From positions 71,973,267 through 72,037,266 of the forward strand of contig OY720346.1 in NCBI GenBank assembly GCA_963082975.1: a stretch of DNA of 64,000 nt. The letters are read 5' to 3'. Shown piece by piece: positions 31,301 through 46,300 of the stretch. Positions within the stretch are counted from its first letter, which is position 1; every line of letters starts with the position of its first letter. The position numbers and the translations under genes were made by a program. Below the pieces are notes generated by a model. That model was not told the DNA's origin. It made no database searches and saw nothing but the letters and a program-made list of their open reading frames with translations. Source of the stretch: Labia minor (lineage: Eukaryota > Arthropoda > Insecta > Dermaptera > Spongiphoridae).

Positions 31301-34300
31301 TGTAGCTCATCAGAAAGTGGGTCATTATCTACCAGGTTTTCATTTTGTTTTCCTCTAAACTGACCGTAAAATTAAAGATAAATGTTTGATAGTTTTTCAC
31401 ATGATGAAAAATTGTATAAAACTGCTATATATAGAATTTCAGCTTGATTGAATCGCTAAAAGTACCGGAATTAATTTTTTTAATTTTTCTCACCTCAACT
31501 GCCAATCACGCGCCAGCACGTGACGTGGTGTTATCAACAAAAAGCCAAACACGCGCTGCTTTAATAAATATTATTGGTAATTATACAGGAGACTGGCGAA
31601 AGGAGGTAGGTGGTTGAAACTTACTTTGAGGTGTTCCTTGAATGATTCTGAACAACTTTATATGCAACTTTTTTTATGATCTCTTTTAGTTTAATTAATA
31701 AAAAGTAATTAATTAAACTGTGTATTTGTCCTATAAGAATGCTTAGTTATTTTAGAAAATATAAACTACGAAAAAGCGTTTAAATAACTTTGGTATGAAT
31801 AAAACTATTTCTAAAATAAAATAAACCGAATTTAAAAAACCGAAAAAGTCTTTAAATAACTTTAGTATGAATAAAACTATTTCTAAAATAAAATAAACCG
31901 AATTTAAAAAACCGAAAATGTCTTTAAATAACTTTAGTATGTCAGCCACTGAGCATTCTTATAGGACAAATACACAGTTTAATTAATTACTTTTTATTAA
32001 TTAAACTAAAAGAGATCATAAATTAGCTGGAGTGTCTCCACTCGACTATCTCGCAATTTGAATTGGATTAAATAACATAATATATTATATTTAAATTAAA
32101 TTTAATTAATTATAAATTATAAATAATAAATAATAAATATTAAACCAGCGCATGTTTGGCTTTTTGTTGATGGCACCACGTCACGTGTTGACGCGTGAGA
32201 TTTTCAGTGTTAAAAAATTAATTCTGGTAATTTCAGCGAATCAATCAAGCTGAAATTCTATATATAGCAGTTTTATATAATTATTAATCATGTGAAAAAT
32301 TATCAAACATATATCTTTATTTTTACGGTCACTTTAGAGGAAAAAAAATCAAAACGTTGTAGGTAATGACCCTCTTCCGGTTGAGCTACATTTCTCAAAA
32401 GTTGATAGAAAACTATGAATTTTGAATAATGTCCATGTACCAAATTTCATCATTCTAGCTCAAACCGTTTTTGCGTAATCTTGCCTACATACATACACAC
32501 ATACACACATACACACATACACACACACATACACACACACAGACATTTTTCTCAACCTTAGTGAAAATGATTCAGGAACCTTCAAAACGTATAAAAACAT
32601 CAAAATCTCAACATCGAAAATTTTCATGATCGCAATACTATCTCTGGCGAGATAGTAAAAAGTTGCATATAAAGTTGTTCAGAATCATTCAAGGAACACC
32701 TCAAAGTAAGTTTCAACCACCTACCTCCTTTCGCCAGTCTCCTGTATAATTACCATATTATTTATTAATTTTAATTTATAATGTGTATAATTAATTAAAT
32801 TTCATTTAAATTTAATATATATGTTAATTAATCCAATTCAAATTTGCAAGATAGTCGAGTGGAGACACTCCAGATTTTTTTAATTTACTTTTTCTATATT
32901 TTATTATATATAATTAAATTACATCACTTACATATTTTTAGGATTTGTATTCACATGCGGCCTTGGAGTAATTCATGTATTTGAAAAAGATAATCCCAAT
33001 CGATATATGAAACGACATAGTATTAAAATAATAAATAAATTGGAAGAATTAAATATTCCAAAATTAACTGAGGTCTGTAAGAATAATAAAATAAATAAAT
33101 AATTAATAAATAAATAATTTAACTAAAAATATATCTTTTCTAGATTAATTTCTTCTGTTTGAATCCAACAATGGATAAAATTGTATGCACAACTAAAAGA
33201 CAACAGATATTTATTGGAAAAGTTTTCAATATCGATAAAGAACAGGTCTTAATAAATAAATAAATATTATTTTACTATAATATAAATCAATTCAATTTTA
33301 TAAAAGAATTTCAATAGGCTAATGTTTATAGGTATATTATTTTTACTGTTCAAGTAATTTTAAGGAGGAAAAAATTTGACAACTAGTATTTTTGTTGAAA
33401 TTTGGCAATTCAAATAGTTTCAGTGATCTTATAATTTAATTTATAAATCGTCAGAGTTGACAAGTAAGTGTGACAAGTAAAAATTCCAATTTTTGGCATT
33501 TTTGTTATATTGTTACAAAACCATCATCCGTAAGTAATTAAAAATCATATTAACAAAAGCAAAACATGTGGATTCTATTCACAAAGAGTATTTTTAAACA
33601 TTAAAATAATATCCTATAAATTATTAGGTTTTTGTCACGAATTATTATTTTTTTTAAATTTACATTATGCAAGTTTTGAAATGATTTACAAACAATTTTA
33701 TATATATACGAGGTGTGTTTAAAAACATAAAAAGAGAATGTTAATTGTAAATATCTTTATTAACCTTCAAAATACTCTCCAATTGACACACTTCATTTCT
33801 GACAACGTTCGTATAACGCTTGAAAACTGTTGGAGAAGTCTTGATGTGGAATCGTTCTCAGAATAGTCGTCACAACGTTCAGGCCGGCAATCCACAAGCA
33901 GGACACCAGAAAACACTGAACGTGTACGAGAGATGCTAACATAAGATCGGCGATTGACTCTGCGACTAATATCCGAAGAATTGGGTATTAGCAAAGACAC
34001 AGTAAGTAGTGTTTTCCGGTCTCCTGCTTGTGGATTGCCGGCCTGAACGTTCTCCAACAGTTTTCAAGCGTTATACGAACGTTGTCAGAAGTGTGTTGTG
34101 GCTAGTGTAGAGTATTTTGAAGGTTAATAAAGGTATTTACAATTAACATTCTCTTTTTATGTTTTTATCATAACATTCACCGAACTTTTTAGACACACCT
34201 CGTACGTTTAATAAAAAAATCTCTTACCTTATAGAATTGATAGAATTTAACCAACAAAAACATAATTTGAAATTTTATTTTAGCCGTCCTAAAGGCGCCA

Positions 34301-37300
34301 GAGAGTAAGAGGTTAGCGAAGTGAATTCTCGTGGTCTCGGGTTCAAGTCCCGGGTCTGGCAAGAGAATTTCTCTAGGAGATTTATATTTAGCCATCCTAA
34401 AAAAAATTGTTCAAAAAACTCATTTAGTCACTTTTACTTGTCAGCTTATTATAAGTATATTTTGTGTCTGAAAAGTTGATCCTTTTTCCTGTATAATGTT
34501 AGTTAGATATTTTGTAAGATTCTTTACGAAATTTCCCTCATTTCCATTTATATGATTTGGATATTAACGTGAATTAACGTAAATGTTTTTTTATTAAGAA
34601 ATAAACAATTCAATATAATGTCATGATTAAATTCTTTAATTTCGATCTTCGTTAATTAAAAAAATGTTGATCGTTGTTTATAAGGATTCTACCATATTGA
34701 TTATTATATAAAAAAATGGGTAATTAAAAAAAAAACAAAACAGTTACTACTAACTTATAATAATAAATGTCAAATAACATATAAATATTCGAAATGAATG
34801 TACAGCCATCTTTTCATTGAACTAGCAAAATTGTTTCGGCAAATATCGCCTTCTTCATCTCGATACTCGAATTCAAACTCTGATTCAAAAGTAATACCAG
34901 ATTTAAAAAAAATCAACAACTTTATTAAATAACATTGAATGTTATTGTAAATTGAAACTATCGAACCCAGAAACTTGTGGTTCCAACATGGCATTGATTA
35001 ATTTGGAGCATACCCGAAAAAACACAAATTAACTGAAAGAAGAAATTCTTTGGGTTATGACAATTCTTGAGGTGGAAATTTTTAGAAAATTGATGGAAAA
35101 CTTTGCAGAAAGCAAACACTGCAGATTACAGGATATCTTGTTTTCATTCTTATGAAATATTTGAATTTATGGTTGAATAATAATACTCAATTCATTGTTT
35201 ATTAATAAAGCTAATGATTTGTTAAATCCGGTATTATTTTTAGATCGCTCTTTATAAACTATATTTTCTTATTTTATTTATTTAACAAATAACAATATTT
35301 GTTTATATTTTTTAGGAAAAACAAGTGTTTTCTGAATTAGGCATGCCTCTTCATCACGGTCCAATTTGTAATGTTTCTGTATGTTTTTGGAAACCTTTAT
35401 TTATGACAGGTGGTAAATTGGACAGGACTATACGCATTTGGAATTATGAGTTGCGTTGTATCCAATTTATTAAACAATTTATGGATGATATCTATTCGGT
35501 ATCATTGCATCCAACAGGTGAGAATTTGTTTTAAATAACAAAAAAAAAAACAAACAAATAAATAAAAACCAAACGAAAAAAAAATAGAAGACAGTTTTGT
35601 TGAATATTTAAGGTTTATATGCTGCTGTCGGTTTTCATGACAAGTTGAGATATATGGTGATTTTAATTGATTCGGTGAAAATTATTCGTGAAATTCCAAT
35701 ACGATGTTGTACAAATATAGTTTTTTCCCATGGTGGCCATCTTTTGGCTGCACTTAACGGAAAAGATATTCAAATATATTCCACTGTGACATTCAATCAA
35801 ACTCATAGTTTAAGAGGACACACTGGAACTGTAAGAATAAAAAAATTATGATACCAACTGTTTAAAAAACAGTAACCAGAATAAAAAGGTACTTTTTTTT
35901 AGGTTACTTCATTTTTATTTAGCAACAATGATAATCGTTTAATCTCTTGTGGAACTGAAGGAGCATTTTATGAATGGGATTTACCTGAAAATAATCGTGT
36001 GACTGATATTATAGTCAAAGAAGTTGAATTCACTGATTTGGCTATTGCTAGTACAGGCCTGATCTCTTATGTTATTGGCAATGATGGATTCATCAGAGAA
36101 ATATCAAATGGTATTGTAAGTAAATAAGAAAATTTTATATTGTGTATAAGATAAATCTAAGATGAGCATAACCTCATTGATAATTTAACATAACCTCATT
36201 GGCATTCAAATCAATGTTGATTGTTCTGTTCCATTTGGATACTTTTTAGGAAAACTCCAAATCAAGACCTCAAATACGGTAGTAAACTTTTTGAGGTTCA
36301 TTCAGCTAAGCTCAAATTTAATTTTTAATTAATAGATATAACTATACAATAGAATACAAATTAATTATTATGAAAATTGTATAATAATTTTTGTTTTTGT
36401 TTTTAATTGATATATTTTTATTAATTTATTCAGGTGGAGGCAACAATTGATTCCTGTGATTTGAGTCTTGTAGTCAATAAAAAATCACCAACTAGTTTGT
36501 TGCTATTAGCGAAAACAGATAATTTTATGTTAGCTGCTGGCGATAATGGTTATATTGGATCTCTTCAATTTTCTTTTAAAGAAAATTGTGATAGAATTGA
36601 ATATTGGATTCATAGAAGCAGAATCACTTCGGTAATGAAATTTATATTCTATTTCTATATTATTATATACCATTTATTAGAAATAATGAGCTCTGGCCAG
36701 TTACAGAACAGACCAATGATTTGTGAAATAAATTAATTTCCAAACAACATTATATATATATATATATATATAAAGTATAAAAAAAATATTTTTAAAACTT
36801 GAATTAAAATGACTAAATTATATTATCTTGGCTTTTATTTTTACAGTGTTTTATTTAACTTGCTTGGTTGTCTGTATGGTTCAAATCTAGTAACTCATTT
36901 TTAACACAGTTGCAGTTGACCAATCGAACTAAAACTTTGCACACTTTTCAGATGTGGATGACAATACATGAATATGAAATAAAGTTTTAATTTTCTTAAT
37001 TAATTAATCCTTCTGTATTGTTCAAATCTGGTAACTCATTTTAACATAGTTGCAGTTGACCAATCGAACTATAACTTTGCACAATTTTCAGATTTGGATG
37101 AGAAAACATGAATATGAAATAAAGATTTCATTTTCTTAATTAATTAATTAATAATTTAATTATAAATTTTAACCCATTAAATATCATTTATAATCTCAAA
37201 GTATTAATATTCATATAGTAAATTTAAAACCTTAAAAATTTATTTATTAAAAAATTAAAAATAAAATACACAAGGATCCGCCTACTTAGTACTTCAACAA

Positions 37301-40300
37301 CAATGGTCTAGGTTCTTTGAATAAAGAGCCTAATTAAAAAGAATTAGTTAATTAATTTTCTAGGGATCTCTCAAATAAAACGCTTGCATTTAATTTTTAA
37401 TTTTGTCATCATTTTTATTTTAGAACCCCATCATGAAGAAGAATATACTTATTGAGGCTAAGAGAAAATTTATTTTCTAGTTTTTAGTGCATTTATAAAT
37501 AAAACACTGTAACTTAATTTTTTTTTAATTATTTATTTTATTAGTTTAATTACTCAATTATTAATTACTACTATATTTAAGTGAAATATTTTTAAAATTT
37601 ACTTTTTAAACGACAACTTCCGGTTTCTGGATACTCACCAAAAGTTTATTAATTCATGCTACTGATGCATTAAGTAAATATACCAAATTTTATCAAAATC
37701 CGTTGAGCTGTTCAAGCTTTACAAGACTAGACGGACACACAATGGTCAGACGTACAGACGTACAGATAGACAGACATCTTGCTACAAATACTTTTTTCTG
37801 TTAACAAAATGCACGATTCGTGCAGATATGTAAAATTCTCCACATTTGAAATTTGTTTACTTTCCCTGCCTATCGTCGGTCGGTAAAAATGTATTCTTAA
37901 AAATAAATTTAAAGTTTAATTTTTCAAATTGTTTATTCACTTTAATTATTTATATTTTCTATTTTAGTTTAGTTTGACATTCGATGATCGGTATTTAATT
38001 ACTATTACAGAAGATGGGAATATTGGCCTTTATAAAGTTGTGTTCCCTCCTGAAAAGATGATCAAAATGGATAAAGAGTTTAAATACTCAAAAGAGATTC
38101 TTATTGGTAATTAATAAATTATTTATTAAAAAATGCATTGTTCGGAGGTCTAATGATTTTGATTTTGATTTTATAAATATATCAGATTTTGATGAATTGG
38201 ATTCCAAATTGGAACAGATTGAAGATCTCGGACATAGAATTCGAGAGTTGACAGCTGAACATGACTACACAATGGCAGAAACAGTGCAACGATATGAAGA
38301 GACTAAAAAAATAATGATCGAAGATTATACAACGGAATTGGCACAATTGAGAGAAATTCAGCAGGTAATTCATAGAAAGGGGTAGAAGAAGGAGAAAAAG
38401 AAAAAGACTAAGTATAGAGAATGGAGGTAGAGTAATAAATTAAATAAATGAATTATTCGTTTTTCCTTATTTTTTAGCTTGAAGAATTAGAACATCAAGA
38501 GCAGATCGCTAAAATTCATCAAGATATAATCAAAATGAAACAGGAACATATGAATTCTATGCAAGTGATGGAGAATAACTACAATAAGAAATTAATCGCT
38601 GAATATGACAAATTTCAATCAATGGAAGAGAAATATTTCGCTACGAGAGAAAGTTATGAAAAGTAAAATTAAATTAGTTATTTAATGATCACTGTTTCGC
38701 AAAGTTTTAGTAGCTCATATTATATTTCGGTGATTTCCACGCTCCTCCTTTCTTCGGTCAAAATCACCACTTATAAATTTTTTAAACCACTCAAAGCATT
38801 GAGTTTTGTCAAGAGCAGGTTCACCGTATGCTTCGACAAGCATTCTATGCGATTCTGCACCAGTTTTCTTCAAATGATAGCAGAAAACCAATACTATCAG
38901 CATATCATACTTTGTAGATACAAAACGCGACATGTTAGAAGTTATAGAAAAATATACCGGTTGATGAAACTTATGTTATTGTGTGTTGACAAACTTCGTC
39001 AGCTGTTAGAGGGAGAAGATGGCGCTACAGAAGGGGTCTTACGGTCTTTAAACTGATAGCGAACACCATCTTTAGGAAAATTCCGGTTTCATATTTCTAC
39101 ACCTATGTTAACTGCATACCTCCAGCCATCCCTAATCTGAACTTCCTTCATTCAATTTCTATCTTCAATAATTTTTTAAATCTATTTATTTTCAGTCCTC
39201 CGTGCCGTTAGTTTACCTTAATATCGTTTCCCTATTGGCTTCATTATAGTCTTTCTTTACCAATTCAAGCTACAAATACATAAGCTTTGTAATAATACAT
39301 ATTAACTCTCTTTGAAAGTGAAATAGGGGTTTTGTAATTTACTTTCACCAGTACTTTCAAAAAAATTAATAATTATATATTTTATACATTTAAAAAAAAT
39401 AACTGAACGCATATTTTAGCGAAATATTTTTTAAGTAATGTTAGTTTATATATTTATTAATTTATATATAATTTTTGATTTGTTAGAAAACTTGATGATC
39501 TACTAGAATCTAAAATGAACGCATTGAAGGAATTAGAAATTGAATATGAAGAAAAACTACGGGCTAAATTGGAGACAATCAATGAAGTAAATAAATTGAA
39601 ATTTAATAATATATACTTAATATATAAATATTTTAAATAAAATGGTATAAATTGTGGAAATTAAACCTTAAATCATTAATTAATAAATAATTGTTTAATC
39701 TTATATTTCATTTTAATTTTGATACCTTCTCAATGATTTTGACATTTATTTTGGTTTTAAAATTATATATTTAATAGAACAAAAATATTAATTTGTCTTG
39801 ATAATTAACAAAAAAAAAAAATATTCAGATGCTATTGGAAAAGGAGCGAATGTTAATTGAACAAGAAACAACTCTTGCGGACGTTGAAGATGATGCTGAT
39901 CGAGAAATTATTGAATTAAAAACGAAATATGCTAAAGAATTTAAATGTCAAACGGAAGTAAATATAAAATTAAGAGGAGAGGTAAATTACTTTAAAACCT
40001 TACTTTTTATTATTTTGTAATAAAATTTCTAAGAAATGTATATGTCGTAGGCAAATGGCAATTTTAGGAAAATAGCATTTGTCTAAACCAGTGATTCCCA
40101 AATTGTGAGCTGCGGCTCCCCGGGAAATATTCAATTAAATTTTCTAATATTTGAAATTTTGCGCCAATAATCTTGTAAGCCAGCGATTCTCAACCTGTGG
40201 GGCGCCACCCCTTTTTTTCAATATGGTTCTAAAAAAAAAAAAAATAAAAGGTCAGAGGATTTTGCGATGCTCTGAAACATTTCCGATTGGGGGGGGGGGG

Positions 40301-43300
40301 GGATGAAAATTATGATTGAAAATTGGGCCGTGAATACTAAAAGGTTGAGAAACACTGTTGTAAGCTTTTTAATTTTTGTTAAATGGGTAATAAAAAGGAA
40401 AGTTTTCCAATTATTCAAGAAAGTAAAAAATTTATATAAAAATCTGATGTATTAACGGAGCATCGAAAAAAATCCAATTATTTAGGGAGCCGCAAACCAG
40501 AAAAGATTGGGAACCTCTGGTTTAGACAAAAACCATTTGGATAAATCTTTGTAGGGCAAATAGCTTTAACTATTACAGTAACCAATAACGAAATTTTTCA
40601 TTTCCTTACTAAATTGTTTTAATTGATTACAAGATTATTTGAAAATAAATAATATTTGGGTATTTTTTTTGTTTCTTCCCTCCCATTTTTTTCCAAGTTT
40701 GTTACTTTTACCAAGAACGTAATGCAAAGAAGGCAGACGAATACACTGTTCATGTGTCTTGTTTATCTGTCATCGGTCCAATAATTTTCTGAGCTATTTT
40801 CCTAGTCAAATTGAAATGAAATATAATACATGTATTTAAAACTATTTGCCCAACAAAGATTTAGCCAAATGATTTTTGTCTAGGTAAATGCTATTTTCCT
40901 AGTCAAATTGAGATAAAATAATAGTTGAACCTATTTGGCCAGCCAAATAGCTTTTGTCTAGACAAATGCTATTTTCCTAGTCAAATTGAAATAAAATAAT
41001 AGTTGAACCTTTTTGTCTAGACAAATGCTATTTTCCTAAAATTGCCATTTGCCTACCACATATATAATACCATTGTAAATATGCTCTTCTTACTGAAAAA
41101 TATTTTTTTGTTTGAAATTTTGATGTATAATAATGATAATAATATATTTTTTAGTTCTAAAAAATTGAAAAGTATTTATATTGTAAAATAAATAAAAAAT
41201 TTTTAGGTAGGATTTTTAAAGAAACGTTTAAACGCCACAGTTAAAGAGGCTGATGTATTAACTCATAAAATGAGTGAAATGCAAACTGAACAGGAACGAT
41301 TTCAAAATGTTATTATGAAAATGGATAAAAATATTTTGGAATTGAAAAGAGAATTAGGAGAACGTGATAATACAATCCAAGACAAGGTAAACAATACCTC
41401 CCTTACTATCGTCGGTCGGTAAAAAATTCAATGGTGTATTTTTTTCAAATATTATCCAAATTTTAATTAAATAATTTATTTTCTTCAAAATGAACCTAAA
41501 GTATTATTTCTGTAAAAGATTATTTTTTTTTTATAATTTTCATATTTAAATAAATTTAAATACTGGGAGACAGGAACATATAATATTTTTATAAAAAATA
41601 TTTTAGTCAATTTTGAAATATATATATTCTATTGTCAATACTATAAATGTTTAAAGAATAAATAATATGTTTCAATGCGGTTAACAACACAATATATAAC
41701 ACATCGTTCAATAAGTCCCGAGACTAACCCAGAGATGGTGCTAGTAGTAACAAAGTGGCCGCATTTCCATAGAGTGCGAAACTCTACATGAAACGTGTAA
41801 AAAGTTCACGTCGATCGAAACAGACAGCAGAGTTATCGAGGTTAGAGTCAAGTCACTTTAAATTTGTTTGAAAAATGGAAAAAAAGGGGGTTTCGCGCGT
41901 TGGTAAAATATTGTTTTTTAATGGGTAAAAACACCGTAGAAGCCCAGAAATGGCTTGAAAAAAAAAACAACGATTTGTCGTTGCTATGCTGAATTTAAAC
42001 GGGCGTTTGTAAAAATTCGTTATATTAAATAAAAAGAATAAAATAATATAAATATAAAAAAATTTTATAAAATAACGTTTTTCCAATGTACTAAAAAGAA
42101 TAAAATAATTTTTCTATAAATGTGACAAAAATTATGGATGAATTGCTTCATATTCAAATAAAAACGTTGGGCGCTTTTTTTCATTTGATTTCTATGCAAT
42201 TACCTTCCTTTATAGAGCTATAATTCATATATATATATATACATACCACACTAAAACACTTCATTAACAAGTAACACTTTTTCTTCTAATATAATCAACC
42301 ATTTTGGATTTGATTGATATATGAAAATTTAATAAAAATTTTTTTAAATTTTGATACATACTTTGATATAAGTGAAAAATAATAAAAGATTAATTTCTTA
42401 GCTCATAACCTATCAATTTTATTGAATGATAAAAAAAATTTGTCAGTTTGTGTTTAATAAAATTTTTATTATTACAAAAATTTGATTTGATTGTTGATAT
42501 AAATAAATAAAACTAATTGCGCCCAACGGTTTTCGTTGAATATGAAGCAATTCATCCATAAACTTTGTCAGGCTTGTAGAAAAATTATTTTATTCTTTTT
42601 AGTCCATTGGAAAAACATTATTTTATAAAAAATTTTTATATTTATATTATTAATTATTTAATATTATTTTATCAATTAATGGTCCCATGACTTAGAAAAA
42701 TCGACACGTTACAAGATAATCAGAAAACATTTAATATTTTTTAATATTATTTTTCAATGAATAGGCTTTATAAAACAAAAGAAATAATAATAAAAAAATG
42801 ATTGCTTCATTTGAATGCAGACGAATCAAATTATTAACCTATTTAAATACATTTTAAATTCCCATGTCCAAATGCATATCAATAAAAATTCATTCATTCA
42901 TACTTTCGTATAGTCAATGAAATTTAAATATTTATTAAAACAAAAAAAAAACAATAATAATAATGAGAAATATACTTATTGTGATCGAATATACAATTGA
43001 AATCAATTCTGAATTCCAATGGATTTATTTACAGGAAAAACGAATTTATGAATTAAAATTACGATGCCAAGAGTTGGATAAATATAAATTTGTTTTAAAT
43101 TATAAAATTAAAGAACTGAAAGATATGATGGAACCGAAAGATCGTGAAATCCGTGAAAAAAAGGAACAAATCTTCGAGGTAAGTGAAATATGGTCTATTA
43201 TAAGTAATATATTTCAAATTAATATTTCTATTTTTAATTCAAATAAAAATTTAGGTAATTATACAAATTAGTCTTTATCTCATGGATTTGGATAAAACTT

Positions 43301-46300
43301 TACCAGTGGATTCCATTTTTAATTTCAAATAAACTTTTATTATGCAATTTTTGCGGGTCGTTACTAGTTTATGAGATAAATAAAGATTTTTTAAGTTTGA
43401 CAGATTAGCTCAGTGTTTTCCAACCTGTGGGGCGCGCCCTCCTAGAGGGGCGCGAATGTATTTAGAACAATTATTGTTAAGATTTTAAACAAGTATCGAT
43501 TTCGCTTAGTAATTGAAAAAGAATTAAGAACAGCGATATCTTCAATGAATCCAATTTGTGCTAAAAAATAAGCTCAACCATCACATTGAATTATGATGCA
43601 TTCTATTTTTTTTTTTGCAAGATATGCTGTTACAATTAAAATTAACTACTTTATCTTATACAACATAATTTTTTTTATATATAATAAATATTTGTTCATA
43701 ATATGCTTTATTATTTTGTAGTCCATTAAATAAATTACTATATTATGCGAGTATTTATGAAATTAGATTATTACAAAAATTAAGGGGGGGACGCAAGATT
43801 TTTTTTTTAAAAAAAGGTGGGCACCGGTTCAGAAAGGTTGGAAACACACTGGATTAGATGGTTATCAACATCGAAATTAAGTAATTTTTTATTGGATTCA
43901 CTAATTATTCACTTATTCCTAATTATCGCGTTTTTTTCTCTGATTAAACCAAACGTTAAAGCTGTATGTGATGATAGGGCGGATAAGAAGCTGATAGGAT
44001 AATATTTTTATTTTGTGATCAAGGTCCCGATTAAAGAAAAGATTCTTTAGTGACATAAATGAAGCCTTTGCCTTAGCTAATTGGTTATGTAAATGTTTAT
44101 TCAAGTATAATAAATCATCTAAGTTTACGCCTAAATATTTAACTCAGAGGTGGCCAACCCAAATGATCTGGCGGGCCACTTTGGAAATGCATCATAACTT
44201 CGCGGGCCGCATATAAAATTATACATACCCATATTAGATTTAGACCCATTATAGATATTGTTTGGTGTGACAAATTGAAAAATAATGAATTTTTATTATG
44301 TTTACTATTATTTTTACATATAAACATATATAATATAATAATAATGATACTGATTGCACATTGTAAAAAATATATAATACTAAAAATAAATAAGTTGACC
44401 TGTGGCCAGGTCCGAACCTGAAGTAAATTAATTAGCACCTACAGAAACAATTTCAAATAATTTTAATATATCTATTAATGTAATAAAAAACTGATATGGA
44501 TACATAAATAATAAATATAAACATTTTTAATTTTATTTTATTTATAATATATATGCAAGACCAGGCTGTGACGTCATGAATGGCTGGATGACGTCATATA
44601 ATTTTAAATCAAGAAAAAACTAATAAATATGATTTTCCCGAGGATAAAACCAATACAAAGTGCATGATTCGTGGTGATATATAAAAAAATCTCCTCATGT
44701 GAAATTTTGTGTGAAAATAACCCTTCCCTTCCTATAAGATTAATAATATCTCTTATTTATGCATATAAGTGTATGTAAGGGTGATATACGCAATTATCAT
44801 TCTAAAAAAGAGATCTTTAAAATGCAAGCAGGTGTGGTTGATTATCATGGTTTACGATAACAAATTTGAATTAAAGGATAAATAATTGATTCTCGGTAAA
44901 TTATAAGTCAATAAATGATTATCGTATTTAGTAAAATCAATAATAATAATTCCTTGAATTGTTTAATTATAAATTTTAATTAATACAAACAAATATACAC
45001 ATCCATATATAAATATACCGTATTTATTATTATAAGCTAATACTACCACTTCCGGTTTTCGGATTTGTACCAAAAGTTGATCAATTCATCCCACTGATGC
45101 AATAAGTAAATATACCAAATTTCATCAAAATCGGTTGAGCCGTTCAGGCTGTACACATCTATACGGACGGACAGACGGACAGACGGACAGACGGACGGAC
45201 GGACGGACAGACATCAAGCTAAAAATACTTTTTTCTGTTAAGAAAATGCATGATTCGAGAGATATGTAAAAATCTCCACATGTGAAATTTGGTGTGAAAA
45301 CAATACCTCCCTTACTATCGTCGGTCGGTAAAAAATGAAATCATTTATTTCACTAGTGCGATATTTGTTTCATGAGGGCGCAGAATATAAAAGTGTGATG
45401 AATCTCGCGCGCCGCAAAAATGTTTATATATATTATATTATTCATATGTGATTATGAAATATGATTTATTTAATTTAGATGGAGACTGAATTGGAGAATT
45501 TACAATTTCAAACGACTTCAAAAGATGTCCGAATATCGGATTTGAAAGAGAAATTGATCGCTACAAATGTTGTTTTAAATCGTGCAAATTTACGACATTT
45601 CGACTTGAAGAATAAAATGCGATTAGTTCGAATTGATTTGCATAACGCTAGCGGTTTAATACAAGACCCAATGAAATTGAGAAATTGTGTTAAGGTAAAA
45701 GTCCATGCAGTAGAATATTTGCAAGTTTATTTGTTTATTTTGTTTTTTTTTTTTTTTATTTCTAGCATTTGTATCATAAATATAGCCAGGATCCGGATTT
45801 AGTGACATCAATGGAAGAGGATAAAGATGCTCAGGAAGAATTTTTGCAACAACGGCTACATTTAGAACGAACCGTTGAGTCATTAAAATGGCAAGTCGGT
45901 AGTGGGGATAAAAGTTCAACGGAAATCTTTAAAATTATGGATGTGAGTATTAATCAAAAGAAATTATCAGTGTTGAAAAAGATGATTTTATTTCTTTTTT
46001 AATTTAATTAGCAAGATTTCTATGCAAATAAATAATTTTGGGATTGGATTCACTTGTTAATATCAGATTAAGTTGAAATTTTGCACTTGATTTAAGCAGG
46101 CGCTTAGAATGTTAATGGAAGGGAATTGCTTATTTAGTATTGTCTTAAATATTCCCTCAAATTAAATCTGAAATTAAGGTAGTTTGTGACTGGCATTCCG
46201 AAGTCAAAAAAATAACTTTATTTTTTTTTTATAAAGAATTATCCAAAGCATGCTATAATAATTAATGAAAAATCAGATAAGAATTTATTCGATTCAATTT

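Larger units (their letters stand above)
30390..32885. repeat. 2.5-kb composite palindrome in CFAP57 intron 5
   Basis: Nested inverted repeats. The outermost arms contain TGGAGTGTCTCCACTCGA (30400) and its complement (32858-32876). Other inverted pairs are family B units (31066-31575 minus, 32035-32660 plus), 31585-31676 versus 32662-32750, and 31677-31740 versus 31962-32028. The centre has an 87-bp tandem repeat (31760-31945). The left arm is interrupted by 30533-31055, the inverted CFAP57 exon 1 copy. Confidence 0.75.
40048..41055. mobile_element. Inverted-repeat element hosting two nested MITEs (CFAP57 intron 16)
   Basis: The ends TAGGCAAATGGCAATTTTAG and the complement match over about 38 bp, continuing GGAAAATAGCATTTGTC. 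Near the right end a ~65-bp block with CTATTTTCCTAGTCAAATTG repeats three times (40858-41020). It contains 40089-40519, which contains 40181-40357. Confidence 0.75.

Noticed and set aside
31752-31949. Repetitive 65-codon minus-strand frame (repeated LFKDFFGFLNSVYFILEIVL)
   Set aside because: Translation of the 87-bp tandem repeat at the centre of the palindrome. The repeat length is a multiple of three, so it stays open by chance.
32482-32545. CRISPR-like array in the repeated CATA/CACA or CGGA segments
   Set aside because: Simple microsatellites without spacers, in a eukaryotic genome.
34294-34386. A tRNA gene
   Set aside because: A good T arm and acceptor-like ends, but only about 17 nt between the D-like and T arms, so no anticodon arm fits. 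15-bp flanking repeats favour a SINE-like insertion.
34770-34994. 74-codon minus-strand frame in CFAP57 intron 7
   Set aside because: No recognised domain and no splice context.
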